NCBI RefSeq assembly: GCF_903652925.1
Contig: NZ_CAHLAR010000006.1
Location: 124,001-188,000 of the forward strand
DNA length: 64,000 nt
From: Achromobacter anxifer
GTDB lineage: Bacteria; Pseudomonadota; Gammaproteobacteria; Burkholderiales; Burkholderiaceae_B
Direction of reading: 5' to 3'
In this document: one piece after another, positions 7,535 to 16,387 of the stretch
How the letters are laid out: the number at the start of each line of letters is the position of its first letter
Numbering within the stretch: the first letter of the stretch is position 1
Notes under the pieces: model-generated
The model's input: only the letters and a program-made list of their open reading frames with translations
What the model was told of the DNA's origin: nothing
The model's database searches: none
Position numbers and translations under genes: made by a program

Positions 7535-7825
7535 ATGCAGAAGCGACCCATTCAGCGTGGCCGACCAGCCGGCGCCACCACCTTCGACGCCGAGTTGGCG
7601 CAAGCCTTCGGCGCGGCGGTGCGCGCGTTGCGGACGGAGCGCGGCATCGCGCAGGAGTCGCTGGCGAACCTCGCCGGCATCGAGCGTTCGCACATGGGCA
7701 AGGTCGAGCGTGGCGAGCACATGCCCACGCTGGCGATCATCTTCAAGATCGCCAGTGCGCTCGAATGCAGCACGGCAGTGCTGATGAGCAGGACAGAAGA
7801 GCTACTGGCAGTAGCCAGGTCGTAG
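7535..7825 (+). CDS. XRE-family transcriptional regulator
   Basis: A 96-residue Cro/CI-type regulator. After a short basic tail (MQKRPIQRGRPAGATTF) comes a helix-turn-helix of about 60 residues with the typical segments RTERGIAQESLANLAGIERS and MGKVERGEHMPTLAIIFKIA. It is the only backbone-type gene on the plus strand near here. It is preceded by the hairpin cluster and followed, after 34 bp, by the HNH gene. The start at 7535 fits related proteins, but no strong ribosome-binding site is seen. It may be the element's own repressor or the regulator of the adjacent cargo. Confidence 0.82.
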   Translation: MQKRPIQRGRPAGATTFDAELAQAFGAAVRALRTERGIAQESLANLAGIERSHMGKVERGEHMPTLAIIFKIASALECSTAVLMSRTEELLAVARS

Positions 7826-7859
7826 TCGCCGAAGCGCTGCGTTTCGGTCGGGAGGATTC

Positions 7860-8996
7860 ATGAAAACATGTTGGCTTTGCCCCAATCCCTTGGAGGGCGA
7901 TCACCGAACGGGTGAGCACATCATTCCCAGCTCAATAGGTGGGCGCAAGGAAGTCCACGACTTCATCTGCAGGAGCTGCAATAGCACGCGGGGCGTTGCA
8001 TGGGAGGCGGAACTCGCAAAGCAGTTCCTCTGGTTTTCGAGTGCAGCCGGAGTCAAACGCGGGCGAGGCGGCACGCATCCAGACTTCAAAGTGCAAACTG
8101 CGTCAGGAGAAAAGCTACGGCTTCGGGCTGACTCTGTATTGGTGCTTGATGGGCATGATATATCGACCCAAGAGTCAGACAACAGGATAGAAGTCGCCAT
8201 TCGAGCAAATGATTCAAGAACTATAAAGAACTTGCTCAAAAAGATTGCTGTCGATCACCCGGAATTCGATTTCAAGAACGCCACCACCCGCTCGGAGCAA
8301 GTAGACAATTACTTGGACGAACCGCTCTGCATGAATTTCCGCTATGGCGGCCCGGCAGCCGGAAGGTCTATGGTCAAGTCGTGCCTGGCCCTCTTGTCGG
8401 AGGTTGATCATATTGAAAAAAGCAACTGCGCTCGGGCACTGGCTTACCTCTTAGACCCGAGCCCTGAGGCTCCAAACCCCTTTTACTTTTTCTTCGATGC
8501 GGATCTGATTGAGAACCGACCGCAGGATCACCTTTTCCACTGTGTTTCCGTGGTTGCTCAGCCACAGGAAGGTCGAATCCTCGGATATGTAGAACTCTTC
8601 AATTTTGCAAGGCTCCTTATCCTTATCAGCGATGAGTACAGCGGCCCGGCTTTTCAAGAGACCTATGCCATTGATCCCGTCGAGGGGAAAACGCTGGATT
8701 TATCCGTTGATTTCAGCCTCGTAGGCCGCTTGGATGACTTGCCAAAAATAGCGAGCGAGGCACCAAAGATGTACCTTGAGGCTTTTCAGCACACCGGGAA
8801 GATCGTTCAGGCTCTTAACGATGATCGAGTCAGAACGCTGGCCATATCGAGGGCCAGTGAGGGTGCGTTAAAAACACTGGGCTTAGCCCCGTCGGCGGAA
8901 GAGGTACCCCCCGAATTGAAAGACGAATGGATTCGCCTATTCATGCTGAATCTCAAGCCATACATCGAATCAACAATTAAAAGGGCAGCGCCATAA
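7860..8996 (+). CDS. HNH endonuclease family protein (cargo)
   Basis: A 378-residue protein with an N-terminal HNH_5-type nuclease: Cys4-x2-Cys7, EHIIPSSIGG (about residues 19-28) and a second Cys-x2-Cys followed by Asn (CRSCNSTRG). This is the zinc-stabilised beta-beta-alpha metal site. The remaining 300 residues form no domain I recognise and contain no membrane segment. Base composition is clearly more AT-rich than the backbone, pointing to separate acquisition. It starts 34 bp after the XRE regulator and may be co-transcribed with it. Stand-alone HNH proteins in ICE cargo positions are often anti-phage nucleases; that role is inference. Confidence 0.85.
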   Translation: MKTCWLCPNPLEGDHRTGEHIIPSSIGGRKEVHDFICRSCNSTRGVAWEAELAKQFLWFSSAAGVKRGRGGTHPDFKVQTASGEKLRLRADSVLVLDGHDISTQESDNRIEVAIRANDSRTIKNLLKKIAVDHPEFDFKNATTRSEQVDNYLDEPLCMNFRYGGPAAGRSMVKSCLALLSEVDHIEKSNCARALAYLLDPSPEAPNPFYFFFDADLIENRPQDHLFHCVSVVAQPQEGRILGYVELFNFARLLILISDEYSGPAFQETYAIDPVEGKTLDLSVDFSLVGRLDDLPKIASEAPKMYLEAFQHTGKIVQALNDDRVRTLAISRASEGALKTLGLAPSAEEVPPELKDEWIRLFMLNLKPYIESTIKRAAP

Positions 8997-9014
8997 CGCA
9001 GCTCGCTCCCCCGG

Positions 9015-9138
9015 GAGCAAGCGAAGCGCGCAGCGCCGCAGGCGCGAAGGCGTGAGGGATTGAAGCCGAATGGCCGTGACGGCAACGACGGCGCGGGGCG
9101 TAGCCCGTAAAGCCCGGCGGCGCATCGCGCCGACACGC
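9015..9138. repeat. Long direct repeat, copy 1
   Basis: About 120 bp nearly identical to 10246-10369, with a few substitutions and small indels. The shared core includes GGCGTGAGGGATTGAAGCCG. It begins 18 bp after the HNH stop codon. The two copies have the same orientation and bracket the DUF736 gene and its leader. Confidence 0.8.
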
Positions 9139-9276
9139 CATGCCCTGGCCGTAACCGCAGACACTGCTCCCAGTCTGGAAGACGTAACCTGCAATGGACG
9201 CTGCCTGCCGCTGCCTCGTTCGGGACGAACGAACAGCGCAGCGCCCCGCCATGTGACGGGGCGCAGTGGGCGGCTG

Positions 9277-9591
9277 TCAGGCCGCCTGGGGCTTGCTGCG
9301 CGACCAGATCAGGTCGTGCGTGCCGTCCTCGCCTTCGATTAGGCGGGCGTAGACCGTGGCCGGGAACGAAGGATCGTCGAGGGTCACGGAGATGTACTCC
9401 CGCCCGGCCTCGCTGGTCTTCTTCCACGCCGCGCCGATGTCATGGCTGGCTGCCTGCAGGCGGAAGTCCGGGGCCTTCTCGTTGTCCCCCTTGTCGTTGG
9501 GCACCAGCTTGACCTTGACGTTGAGCGTCAGGGTGCGAAGCGTGCCGGTGAAGCCGTCTTTGTCTGCGGTGAAGCTGCCGATGTTGGCCAT
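9277..9591 (-). CDS. DUF736 protein
   Basis: A 104-residue protein of the DUF736 family, carried by many plasmids and ICEs of Proteobacteria. The family start [20 protein letters not shown] is intact and the C-terminus DLIWSRSKP matches. It is a small beta-rich soluble protein of unknown function. It lies alone on the minus strand between two plus-strand cargo genes and is bracketed by the long direct repeats. AGGAG lies upstream of ATG 9591. Confidence 0.85.
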   Translation of the reverse strand: MANIGSFTADKDGFTGTLRTLTLNVKVKLVPNDKGDNEKAPDFRLQAASHDIGAAWKKTSEAGREYISVTLDDPSFPATVYARLIEGEDGTHDLIWSRSKPQAA

Positions 9592-10446
9592 GATGAAACT
9601 CCTTTTGGTGGAACAAGGTTCGCGCCCATCGCGTCCTTGTTGTGATCCGGCCGGCGGGGGACGGGCGGGCCGCACCGCTTGCGGTCGAAACGCAGTGGAG
9701 AGCCGGAAGGCGAAAAGAATTTGGCCCGCGAGGAATCTGCGCAGCAGAGGGGAAATTGTTTTCGCTGGACGGTTGCAGCCATGAAGCCCGAGGCGCAGCC
9801 GCGCCACCGCCAGGATTCACAACAACACAAGGACGCCTTGGGCCGAACCACCCCCAATTCGAAGGGAGACAGGGCCGACTCGGCATCCCCGCCCGAAGGC
9901 TGTTCCGGCTCGCCCTCTGACGCGGGCCAGGTCAACACCCCAACGACAGGCGAGAACGCCCCTGCCGCACCTTGCGGCGCCGCTCTTGAGGCGTGGCGTG
10001 GAAGCTCCATGGCGATGTCGGGCGGGATGCCCGTGAACCGTCCTTCGTGACGTGATGGGCGAGAACCGCCAGCGTTGAGGACGGCACGCATCTGCACAAC
10101 CTGCCGCAGCAAGCATCAGCGTGTTCGCCAACGCACCGTCCATTGCGAAGAGGCGCTGATCGTGCCGATCCGGCGCAGCCGGTTCGGCAGCATCGAGGGG
10201 CGCCAAGCTGCGCGCGGCGGGGATAGCCCGTAGGGCTTTCCCCTAGAGGCAAGCGCAGCGCGCAGCACCGCAGGCGCGAAGGCGTGAGGGATTGAAGCCG
10301 AATGGCCGTGACGGCGAAGTCGGCACGGGGCGCAGCCCGAAAGCCCGGTGGCGCATCGCGCCTACACGCACAGGCCCATATCACCTACTTCCCACTATAA
10401 ACAAGCTACGCTCTACCCTGCTTACACCTCTCAGAACCAGATTCAT
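9592..10446. other. Long leader/intergenic region with direct repeat copy 2
   Basis: No gene is supported in these 855 bp. Short frames exist (for example at 9679-10050) but have low-complexity composition and no recognisable family. The first part is the leader of the DUF736 gene; the last 200 bp hold direct repeat copy 2. The AT-rich cargo gene begins immediately after. Confidence 0.5.
10246..10369. repeat. Long direct repeat, copy 2
   Basis: Second copy of the roughly 120-bp repeat at 9015-9138, same orientation, 1.23 kb away. It ends 77 bp before the start of the PD-(D/E)XK gene. Recombination between the copies would delete DUF736 and its leader. Confidence 0.8.
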
Positions 10447-11259
10447 ATGACCCAAGATGAGTTCATCGACACATTGGAGCGGTATTCAGCCGCCCTGAGC
10501 GCAATGCTTGGGCGATTTACCAAGTCTCACAGTGGCATCTATATGGCCCAAGGAGATGAAGGCAGGTATAGGGAAATCGGGGTCGAACTCATCGACCTTT
10601 TTCGGGATGAAGTCGTTGACGGATTGCATCATGCGAAGATCGTCGCAGACTACTTCAACGACAGCACCAATACCTATATCGGCACGCCGTCATACCGGGG
10701 CGTGGAAAATGTCAGAGGAGTAGTCAACGCCATGCTTGCACGGGTAAGGAGAAGTCCTGCCTGCCTTAGAAGCGCCCAACTTTCTCCGGGGAAAGTCACA
10801 GCACCCGAAAGGGTCGAAGCGCTCTATCGGATAGGAGAGCGCTTTCATCAGGTCGCAAAGCAACTACGTGTTCGGCGTCAAGACCGACCGACTCTGGACA
10901 TCGGTGATGAATACGACGTGCAGGATCTGTTCCACGCGCTCTTGAGAATCCCCTTCGACGATGTGCGACCGGAAGAATGGACGCCCAGCTACGCTGGCGG
11001 CGCGTCCAGAATGGACTTCTTGCTTCCCGAGATTGAAGCCGTGGTGGAGATTAAGAAATCACGGCCAGGACTCGGTGCCAGAGAGTTGGGCGAGCAACTC
11101 ATCGTAGATATTGCGAAATACAAGAGGCACCCAAACTGCCGCACGCTTTTCTGCTTCGTATATGACCCGGATGGCCGAATCCATAACCCGCGCGGAATCG
11201 AAAACGACCTGAATGCAGAGCAGGACGAACTCAAGGTCAGAGTCTTGATCGCGCCATGA
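10447..11259 (+). CDS. DpnII/MboI-like PD-(D/E)XK nuclease-fold protein (cargo)
   Basis: A 270-residue protein. The C-terminal third carries a PD-(D/E)XK nuclease signature: Asp190 (SRMDFLLP) followed by Glu201-x-Lys203 (AVVEIKK). The downstream block GEQLIVDIAKYKRHPNCRT is typical of the DpnII/MboI-like restriction endonuclease C-terminal family. The N-terminal 150 residues are helical and unassigned. No methyltransferase is adjacent, so this is not a classical restriction-modification pair. Composition is AT-richer than the backbone. The start at 10447 was chosen over an upstream in-frame ATG that lies inside the direct repeat. It is followed by a strong terminator-like hairpin. An anti-phage role is inferred. 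Confidence 0.78.
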   Translation: MTQDEFIDTLERYSAALSAMLGRFTKSHSGIYMAQGDEGRYREIGVELIDLFRDEVVDGLHHAKIVADYFNDSTNTYIGTPSYRGVENVRGVVNAMLARVRRSPACLRSAQLSPGKVTAPERVEALYRIGERFHQVAKQLRVRRQDRPTLDIGDEYDVQDLFHALLRIPFDDVRPEEWTPSYAGGASRMDFLLPEIEAVVEIKKSRPGLGARELGEQLIVDIAKYKRHPNCRTLFCFVYDPDGRIHNPRGIENDLNAEQDELKVRVLIAP

Positions 11260-11269
11260 AGCATCCTCA

Positions 11270-11300
11270 CCGGGCGCGGCCACTGCCGCGCCCGGATTTT
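11270..11300 (+). terminator. Terminator-like hairpin after the PD-(D/E)XK gene
   Basis: CCGGGCGCGG (11270-11279) pairs perfectly with CCGCGCCCGG (11286-11295) around a six-base loop, followed by ATTTT. It lies 10 bp after the stop codon of the plus-strand gene. Confidence 0.75.
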
Positions 11301-11307
11301 GCGTTTC

Positions 11308-11340
11308 ACCGCGCCCAGGACGGAACGACCTGGGCGCGGT
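11308..11340 (-). terminator. Perfect 12-bp hairpin between convergent genes
   Basis: ACCGCGCCCAGG (11308-11319) pairs with CCTGGGCGCGGT (11329-11340). It lies 11 bp beyond the stop of the minus-strand gene at 11352 and back-to-back with the hairpin at 11270-11295. There is no long T-run, so the strand assignment and the terminator role are tentative. Confidence 0.5.
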
Positions 11341-11351
11341 GCTGAACGCGG

Positions 11352-11561
11352 TTATTCCTTCGTCTCGATGATCCACCACACGGCGCGCGCCAAAGCGCGG
11401 CCCGTGATGGGATGAATGTCGGTGAGGTCTGCGCGGGCCGTCCAGCCCGAGGGCGGGCGGTAGCCGCGCACATCGCCCTCGCCGTGCCAGCTGCGGGCGC
11501 GCACCGTGCTGGGGGCGTAGATCGCCGCCATGCGCGGGCGGCTGGTGGTGGTACGGGTCAT
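11352..11561 (-). CDS. Small conserved ICE protein, function unknown
   Basis: A 69-residue basic protein (start MTRTTTSRPRMAAIY) with no recognised domain and no membrane segment. Its C-terminal half GRALARAVWWIIETKE is the most ordered-looking part. AGGAG sits eight bases before ATG 11561. It lies 62 bp downstream of the ParB-like gene on the same strand and is probably the last gene of the DUF932-ParB transcript. I believe it is a true gene because of its ribosome-binding site and codon use. Confidence 0.6.
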   Translation of the reverse strand: MTRTTTSRPRMAAIYAPSTVRARSWHGEGDVRGYRPPSGWTARADLTDIHPITGRALARAVWWIIETKE

Positions 11562-11623
11562 AGGGAGTCTCCTTCCAGCAATGCGCCCCGGTCGGAACCG
11601 GGGCGCTTACCTGTGATGCAGGG

Positions 11624-13708
11624 TCAAGCGGCCAGCGCCTCGGCGGGCTCATCCGCCATTGACTCGGCATCCTCCGGCGCGTCCTGCTCCGGTCCTGCCT
11701 CCTGCGCGCTTTCCTTCACTGCCTGCTGCGGGCCTTCGGCCTTGAAGATGGCGGGCATCCAGCCCGTACCGTTCACCAGCCGCTCGGCCTCGCTGGCAAT
11801 GTCAGCCTTCTTGAGCTTCGCCAGCCGGGTTACGTGCTGCGGCGCGTACTCGCCCACCGCATCCAGAGTCATGGCCTTGGAAACGTGCTTGAAGTAGCCC
11901 TCTGCGGTCGGCTGCCACCATGCGGCCATGTCGAGGCCCGCGGCCTGCGCCAGTTCCTCGCCGGGCTGGTGCGGCACGGCGCGAGGCGTCACCACGTCCA
12001 CCGTGGAAGCCACGCACACGGCTAGCAGCCGTACCAGTTCGTCTTGCGGCTTCGCCAGCAGCGCAGCGAACAGTTCGGCGCTGTCCTCCGGCAAGGCTTC
12101 GCCCGCCGCCTGTTGCAGTTCGCGCAGCGCCACAGCGGCGAGCGATTCCGGCCAGTCCGGGGCCATGCCTTCCAGCCGATCTTGCACTTTCAGGCCCACG
12201 CCCAGCGGCAGAGAATCACGGCTGCGACCGTAGCGGCTTTCCTGCAAGACGGTCTGCACCATGCCATGCACCACAGCGGCCAGCGCCACCTGCGGATGCC
12301 GGGCTACCTCGATTTGCAGCGCAGCGGTGCGGTGAGCGCTCAGGCGCTGGGCCAGCCGGTCGGAAATCGCTGCGGCCTTGGGCTGCTCGTCTTCCTCGCC
12401 TTCGTCATCGTTCGCGGTGTCCGGGTCGCTGAAGCCTTGGCGCAGCTTCTCCAGCGTGCGCAGCGCCTTTGCTTCGGCCTCGCGCAGCAGCCCTCGATGA
12501 ATCACGGCCTCGCCGTTGCGGTCGATGGTCACGATGGCACCGGCTGCGGCCTTCACGTTCGCGCCGTAGTCCTGCAAACCATCTTCCAACGCCTGCAACT
12601 GCTCGCCCAGGGTTTCGCCTTCCTCCTGCAAGGCATCGGCCTTTTCCTCGTCGTCGGCGTCCATCGCGGCGTCCACGGCTTCACCGATGGCCCGCATTTT
12701 CTCTTGCAGCTTTTCGATGCGCTGCGCTTCGCGCTTGTTCGGCTCGCGCCGTTCCCTCGGCGCACGCTGGAAGGCGTGCAGGTCGGCATGGGTCACGCCC
12801 GGCGTGGCATCCACCCACGCCCAACCCTCGGCGCGGATAGCGGCGGCAATACCTGCCAGCTTGTCTTGCGCCAGCCGTTCCAGCAGCGCGGCATCGTTGA
12901 GGTACACGCCCGCATCGCCTTCCGCGAACAGGTCACGGCGGATGCCACCGCCTGCGGCTTCGTAGGTGTCCAGTCCGACGAAGCGCACCAGCGGATGCCG
13001 GTAAGCGTCGATTTCCCTTTCGGTCAGGCGTTCGCGCAAGTGCGAGGGATGCCGCTGCCACTGTGGGGCATCGTAGAACGCGGCTTCCTGCATGGTGTGG
13101 TCGTCGGTGATGGCAAGGGCCATCAACTGGTCAAGGCTCACGGCATCGGCGCGATAGTCGGCCATGAGGCGGGGCGAGACGTTCGCCAGCTTCAAGCGGC
13201 GCTGCACCACCAGCGGCGTAACGGAGAAATCCGCCGCAATGTCCTCGATGGGTCGGCCTTCGGCCACCAGCGCGGCGAATGCCTCGAACTGGTCTGCCGG
13301 GTGCATGGCTTCGCGCTGCACGTTCTCGGTCAGGCTGGCCGTGCGGGCCGTGCCATCGGCCACCTGCAAGCAAGGCACGTCCCAATCCTTGGCGATGCGG
13401 TGCTTTTTTGCCAGCAGCTTCAACGCGGCGAGGCGACGGCCACCGGCCACGACTTCGTAATGCTCGCCATCGGCGGATGCAATCACGATGAGGTTTTGCA
13501 GCAGGCCCACGCGCTGGATGCTCGCGGCCAGTTCAGGGATGGACATGCGCGGGGTCTTGCGCACGTTGCGGCCCGTGGGGCGCAGCACCAGCCGCGACAG
13601 CGGCACCAGGATCATGTGCTTGCTCGGGTCGGCGGCTTGCAGCACGTTCGCGGCGCTGCTGGCTGCGGTGTTGACGGCGTGGGCTTCGGTGTAGGTGATA
13701 GCGTTCAT
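11624..13708 (-). CDS. parB: Large ParB/RepB/Spo0J-family protein
   Basis: A 694-residue protein. The N-terminal 180 residues form a ParB-type domain: the GLLQNLIV block (68-75), the CTPase-associated box with GGRRLAALKLL (89-99), ENVQRE (128-133) and an HTH (about 155-175, IEDIAADFSVTPLVVQRR). The middle has an acidic/charged coiled-coil stretch (about 345-420), and the C-terminus is Ala/Glu-rich. At more than twice the length of chromosomal ParB, it is the long ICE/plasmid form that lies apart from parA. GGAG sits seven bases before ATG 13708. It probably binds DNA; its site is not identified, though the palindromes in this element are candidates. Confidence 0.85.
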   Translation of the reverse strand: MNAITYTEAHAVNTAASSAANVLQAADPSKHMILVPLSRLVLRPTGRNVRKTPRMSIPELAASIQRVGLLQNLIVIASADGEHYEVVAGGRRLAALKLLAKKHRIAKDWDVPCLQVADGTARTASLTENVQREAMHPADQFEAFAALVAEGRPIEDIAADFSVTPLVVQRRLKLANVSPRLMADYRADAVSLDQLMALAITDDHTMQEAAFYDAPQWQRHPSHLRERLTEREIDAYRHPLVRFVGLDTYEAAGGGIRRDLFAEGDAGVYLNDAALLERLAQDKLAGIAAAIRAEGWAWVDATPGVTHADLHAFQRAPRERREPNKREAQRIEKLQEKMRAIGEAVDAAMDADDEEKADALQEEGETLGEQLQALEDGLQDYGANVKAAAGAIVTIDRNGEAVIHRGLLREAEAKALRTLEKLRQGFSDPDTANDDEGEEDEQPKAAAISDRLAQRLSAHRTAALQIEVARHPQVALAAVVHGMVQTVLQESRYGRSRDSLPLGVGLKVQDRLEGMAPDWPESLAAVALRELQQAAGEALPEDSAELFAALLAKPQDELVRLLAVCVASTVDVVTPRAVPHQPGEELAQAAGLDMAAWWQPTAEGYFKHVSKAMTLDAVGEYAPQHVTRLAKLKKADIASEAERLVNGTGWMPAIFKAEGPQQAVKESAQEAGPEQDAPEDAESMADEPAEALAA

Positions 13709-13773
13709 GATGTATCTCCAATCGAGTGAAACAAGGGAATGGAGGGGAAACGGCCCCTCCGGGGGGGGAACGG

Positions 13774-14598
13774 TCAAGCCTTGAGAGCGCGCATGCCATC
13801 GGCCAGCAGCCACAGGGCGCGGTTCAGGCGAATGTCGGAATCAATGCCCTGCACGGGGCGGGTACTCTGGCGGCGTCCATTGCTGCTGCGGCCATGCAAT
13901 CCGCCCTTGGTCAAGTTCTCCTGCGTGCGGTTGAACACGCTCCACAGGTCAGGGCGGCGGTCATCGAACCGGCGCGGCATCAGGATTTGCGATTCGGTGA
14001 TGGGCGCGGGCTTGTCCGGGTCGTCGTACTTCAACGCCAGCGCAGCACGGGCGAACACGTCGGATTCGCCATCGTCCAACGTGATGCTGCGCATCAGGTC
14101 GCGCGATTCCTTCACGCGCTCGAAACCGCTCAACACCTCGAAAGCGCCTTCGATGACGGAACCGGCCACGTCGCCTTTGTGGGGTACGCGCACGTCCGCC
14201 ACGGTGTCGCCGCAGACAAGGCCATTGCTGCAAACGAAACGGAACATCCCGGCCAGCATCTGATAGCTGCTGGTGCCGTCGTGCGAGTTCAGCAGCACGA
14301 TTTCGTTCGCCTCCGCGCCGTTGATCTGGCTGGCGTGGCGCAGGCGCAGCATGTGTTTCGTGTGCTCGCGCTTGCCTTCATCGCGCACGCGGGTCTGCGT
14401 CACCATGAAGGGTTGAAACCCCTCCTTGCGAAGCTCGGTCAGTACGGCGGCCGTGGGGATATAGGCGTACCGCTCGGAACGGCTTTGGTGCGGGGCATCC
14501 GCGAAGATGGACGGGGCCACCCTGCGAATCTGGTCATCGGACAGCGGGTAGTCGCTGCGCAGTGCTGGGGAGTGGGAGGCAAAACGGGTTGCAAGCAT
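13774..14598 (-). CDS. DUF932 protein
   Basis: A 274-residue soluble protein of the DUF932 family, often encoded next to ParB-like proteins in plasmids and ICEs. Recognisable segments are ATRFASHSPALRSDYPLSDD at the start, the central GAEANEIVLLNSHDGTSSYQ and FRFVCSNGLVCGD. AGGAG precedes ATG 14598 by six bases. The stop is 65 bp from the parB start, so both probably form one transcript. Molecular function is unknown. Confidence 0.85.
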   Translation of the reverse strand: MLATRFASHSPALRSDYPLSDDQIRRVAPSIFADAPHQSRSERYAYIPTAAVLTELRKEGFQPFMVTQTRVRDEGKREHTKHMLRLRHASQINGAEANEIVLLNSHDGTSSYQMLAGMFRFVCSNGLVCGDTVADVRVPHKGDVAGSVIEGAFEVLSGFERVKESRDLMRSITLDDGESDVFARAALALKYDDPDKPAPITESQILMPRRFDDRRPDLWSVFNRTQENLTKGGLHGRSSNGRRQSTRPVQGIDSDIRLNRALWLLADGMRALKA

Positions 14599-15256
14599 GT
14601 CGTTCTCCTGAACAAAAAGGCTGTTGAAGAAAACCGCACACCGGATTCCTAGATTCGGAGCCCAGCCTTTCGGCTGTTCGGTGCGGTCGGCACGAGGAAC
14701 CCGGTTGGCCCTGTTGCCACCGTCTTTCCTGAGTTCATCGCCCGCGACGAAAGGGAGCCCGTGGACGGGGGCCGTCAAGGAGACAAGCGCAGGGTTGGTG
14801 CGGCCCGCAGGCGCAGCCGAGGACACGGCCCTGCGCGCCTTGACGGCACACGGACGCGGGCTACAGTCGCGGACAAGGTGATGGAGTCAGGAAAGACGGC
14901 TGGACATGGCAACGGCCCTCCCTCTGTGCCGAACCGCACGGCAAGCGCAAGCGCGCAGGCCCGAAGCTGGAAGCCGGGCCGGAGGCGTCAGGGATGCGGA
15001 AGGCTGGCGAATGCCAGTCCCGTTAGGGATGAGCGAACAGCGAACCTGAAGCAGCGTGGTCCGCGAAGCGGAGACGCAAGGATGTCTCCAAATGTTAAGA
15101 ATTTCTGATAAATTGCATGTTTGGTATGGGTAGATGACCAAAAATCATCTGGTTTACCTTGACGCAAAATATTGCTAATACACAAAAGTAGTGTGAGGAA
15201 AAATTAAAATCCACACATCATTTAACTCTAAATTTAAAAATTAAGACGGGGTGTCG
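14599..15256. other. Backbone-to-cargo transition, no gene seen
   Basis: The first about 460 bp are GC-rich backbone leader of the DUF932 gene. From about 15.08 kb the sequence becomes sharply AT-rich, marking the edge of the cargo island whose first gene starts at 15257. No convincing coding sequence is present. A promoter for the cargo is expected in 15.10-15.25 kb (for example the TTGACG at 15159), but I see no good -10 partner. Confidence 0.5.
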
Positions 15257-16387
15257 ATGAGCATTCTTAGTGAAAAAGAAGCAGAAGGTCTCACCATTGA
15301 GCGAATGATCTTCCACGTTGTCGATCCTGCGTCGGAATCCCCCGTTTTTTTAGCAGAAGTTAAACCACCGCAATGCGTGGATTTCTTCGTTGAGCGAGTT
15401 AAAGAGACTCTTCGTGGAGCCGCCTATGAGTTTCTTCCTGGCGCAGGAATTCCAAGCCTCCTTTATCGAGCTTTGCCTAGCCAAAAAGCAAAAGATGGAT
15501 TTATAAAAGCCTCGCACGATCTGGCAGCTAGATTCAAAGAGAAAGTAAAGCAGGACAAACGACTTGCGCCCGGCGTTCTGATGCTCTTTGTCCTCAAAAC
15601 GGAAGGGGATACTCGATTTGTTGCCGTCATCAAATACGAGCATCAGCAGGTCGTATCTTATTCCTACATTAAAGATGCAGAAGGTAATCTGATCTTAGAT
15701 GGGGATGGAAACCCTGTTCCTGATTTGCAGACGCTTGTCGAAACATTTACGAAGGATCGTAAGGCCATGCAAAAATCTGCCGTCATACGATTTCATAAAA
15801 ATGAAAATATCGAATCAGGCGGGGACTTTCAATCATCAATCGTGGTAATTGACCATTCGTCCGGGCGCTATCGCGATGCCACTCAGCATTTTGCCAATTT
15901 CCTGGATATACGCCGTGCGCTTGAGCCGGTCGAGCTGACCAAGCGCCTCGAAGATGCGGCAGTCGAGTCAATCAAGGCGCACAAAAGTGAGGTTCCTCCC
16001 GAAGTTGCGAAAGCGCCTAAGCGGTTCGTACGTGCAGCCATGTCAAGGCTTGAAGGTTTTGACTTTGAAAAGCCAGAGGAGTTTCTTGGTGCCGTATTGC
16101 AAGGTGTGGCTCCAGAGGCTGCAATTTTAAAAACCTTCAAGAGCAAACTCGCCAATAAGAACATAAGCACAGAAGCATTCAAATTTGAGGGGGCTACTCC
16201 ACCACCAGCTGAGTACCGGCGGGTTGTCACAAATGAAGGGATAACTCTCTTATTTAGCGCCGGGCACGAAGAAAACAAGAATGTAGAGATAAAAACAGAG
16301 GGAAATGGAGGCGTTGAAATAACCATACGATCCACCGGCTTGGAACGGAACGATGAACTCGAAAAAATGCCTCGCATCCCTGATTGA
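15257..16387 (+). CDS. NdpA/NA37-like nucleoid-associated protein (cargo)
   Basis: A 376-residue soluble protein. The layout resembles the 37-kDa nucleoid-associated (NdpA/YejK) family: an opening strand (IERMIFHVVDP), the LAPGVLMLFVLKTEGDTRFVAVIKYEHQ core, a central helical part with THFAN-like QHFANFLDIRR, and a final beta-hairpin GITLLFSAG followed by VEITIRSTG. The match is by pattern, not by search, so it is moderate. The start is ATG 15257; an in-frame GTG two codons upstream is less likely. The downstream membrane-protein gene overlaps its end by 35 bp, so the two are coupled. Base composition is far more AT-rich than the backbone. Confidence 0.6.
   Translation: MSILSEKEAEGLTIERMIFHVVDPASESPVFLAEVKPPQCVDFFVERVKETLRGAAYEFLPGAGIPSLLYRALPSQKAKDGFIKASHDLAARFKEKVKQDKRLAPGVLMLFVLKTEGDTRFVAVIKYEHQQVVSYSYIKDAEGNLILDGDGNPVPDLQTLVETFTKDRKAMQKSAVIRFHKNENIESGGDFQSSIVVIDHSSGRYRDATQHFANFLDIRRALEPVELTKRLEDAAVESIKAHKSEVPPEVAKAPKRFVRAAMSRLEGFDFEKPEEFLGAVLQGVAPEAAILKTFKSKLANKNISTEAFKFEGATPPPAEYRRVVTNEGITLLFSAGHEENKNVEIKTEGNGGVEITIRSTGLERNDELEKMPRIPD

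Noticed and set aside
9679-10050. 123-codon frame in the DUF736 leader
   Set aside because: Low-complexity Pro/Ser/Arg composition, no ribosome-binding site and no family; kept as non-coding.
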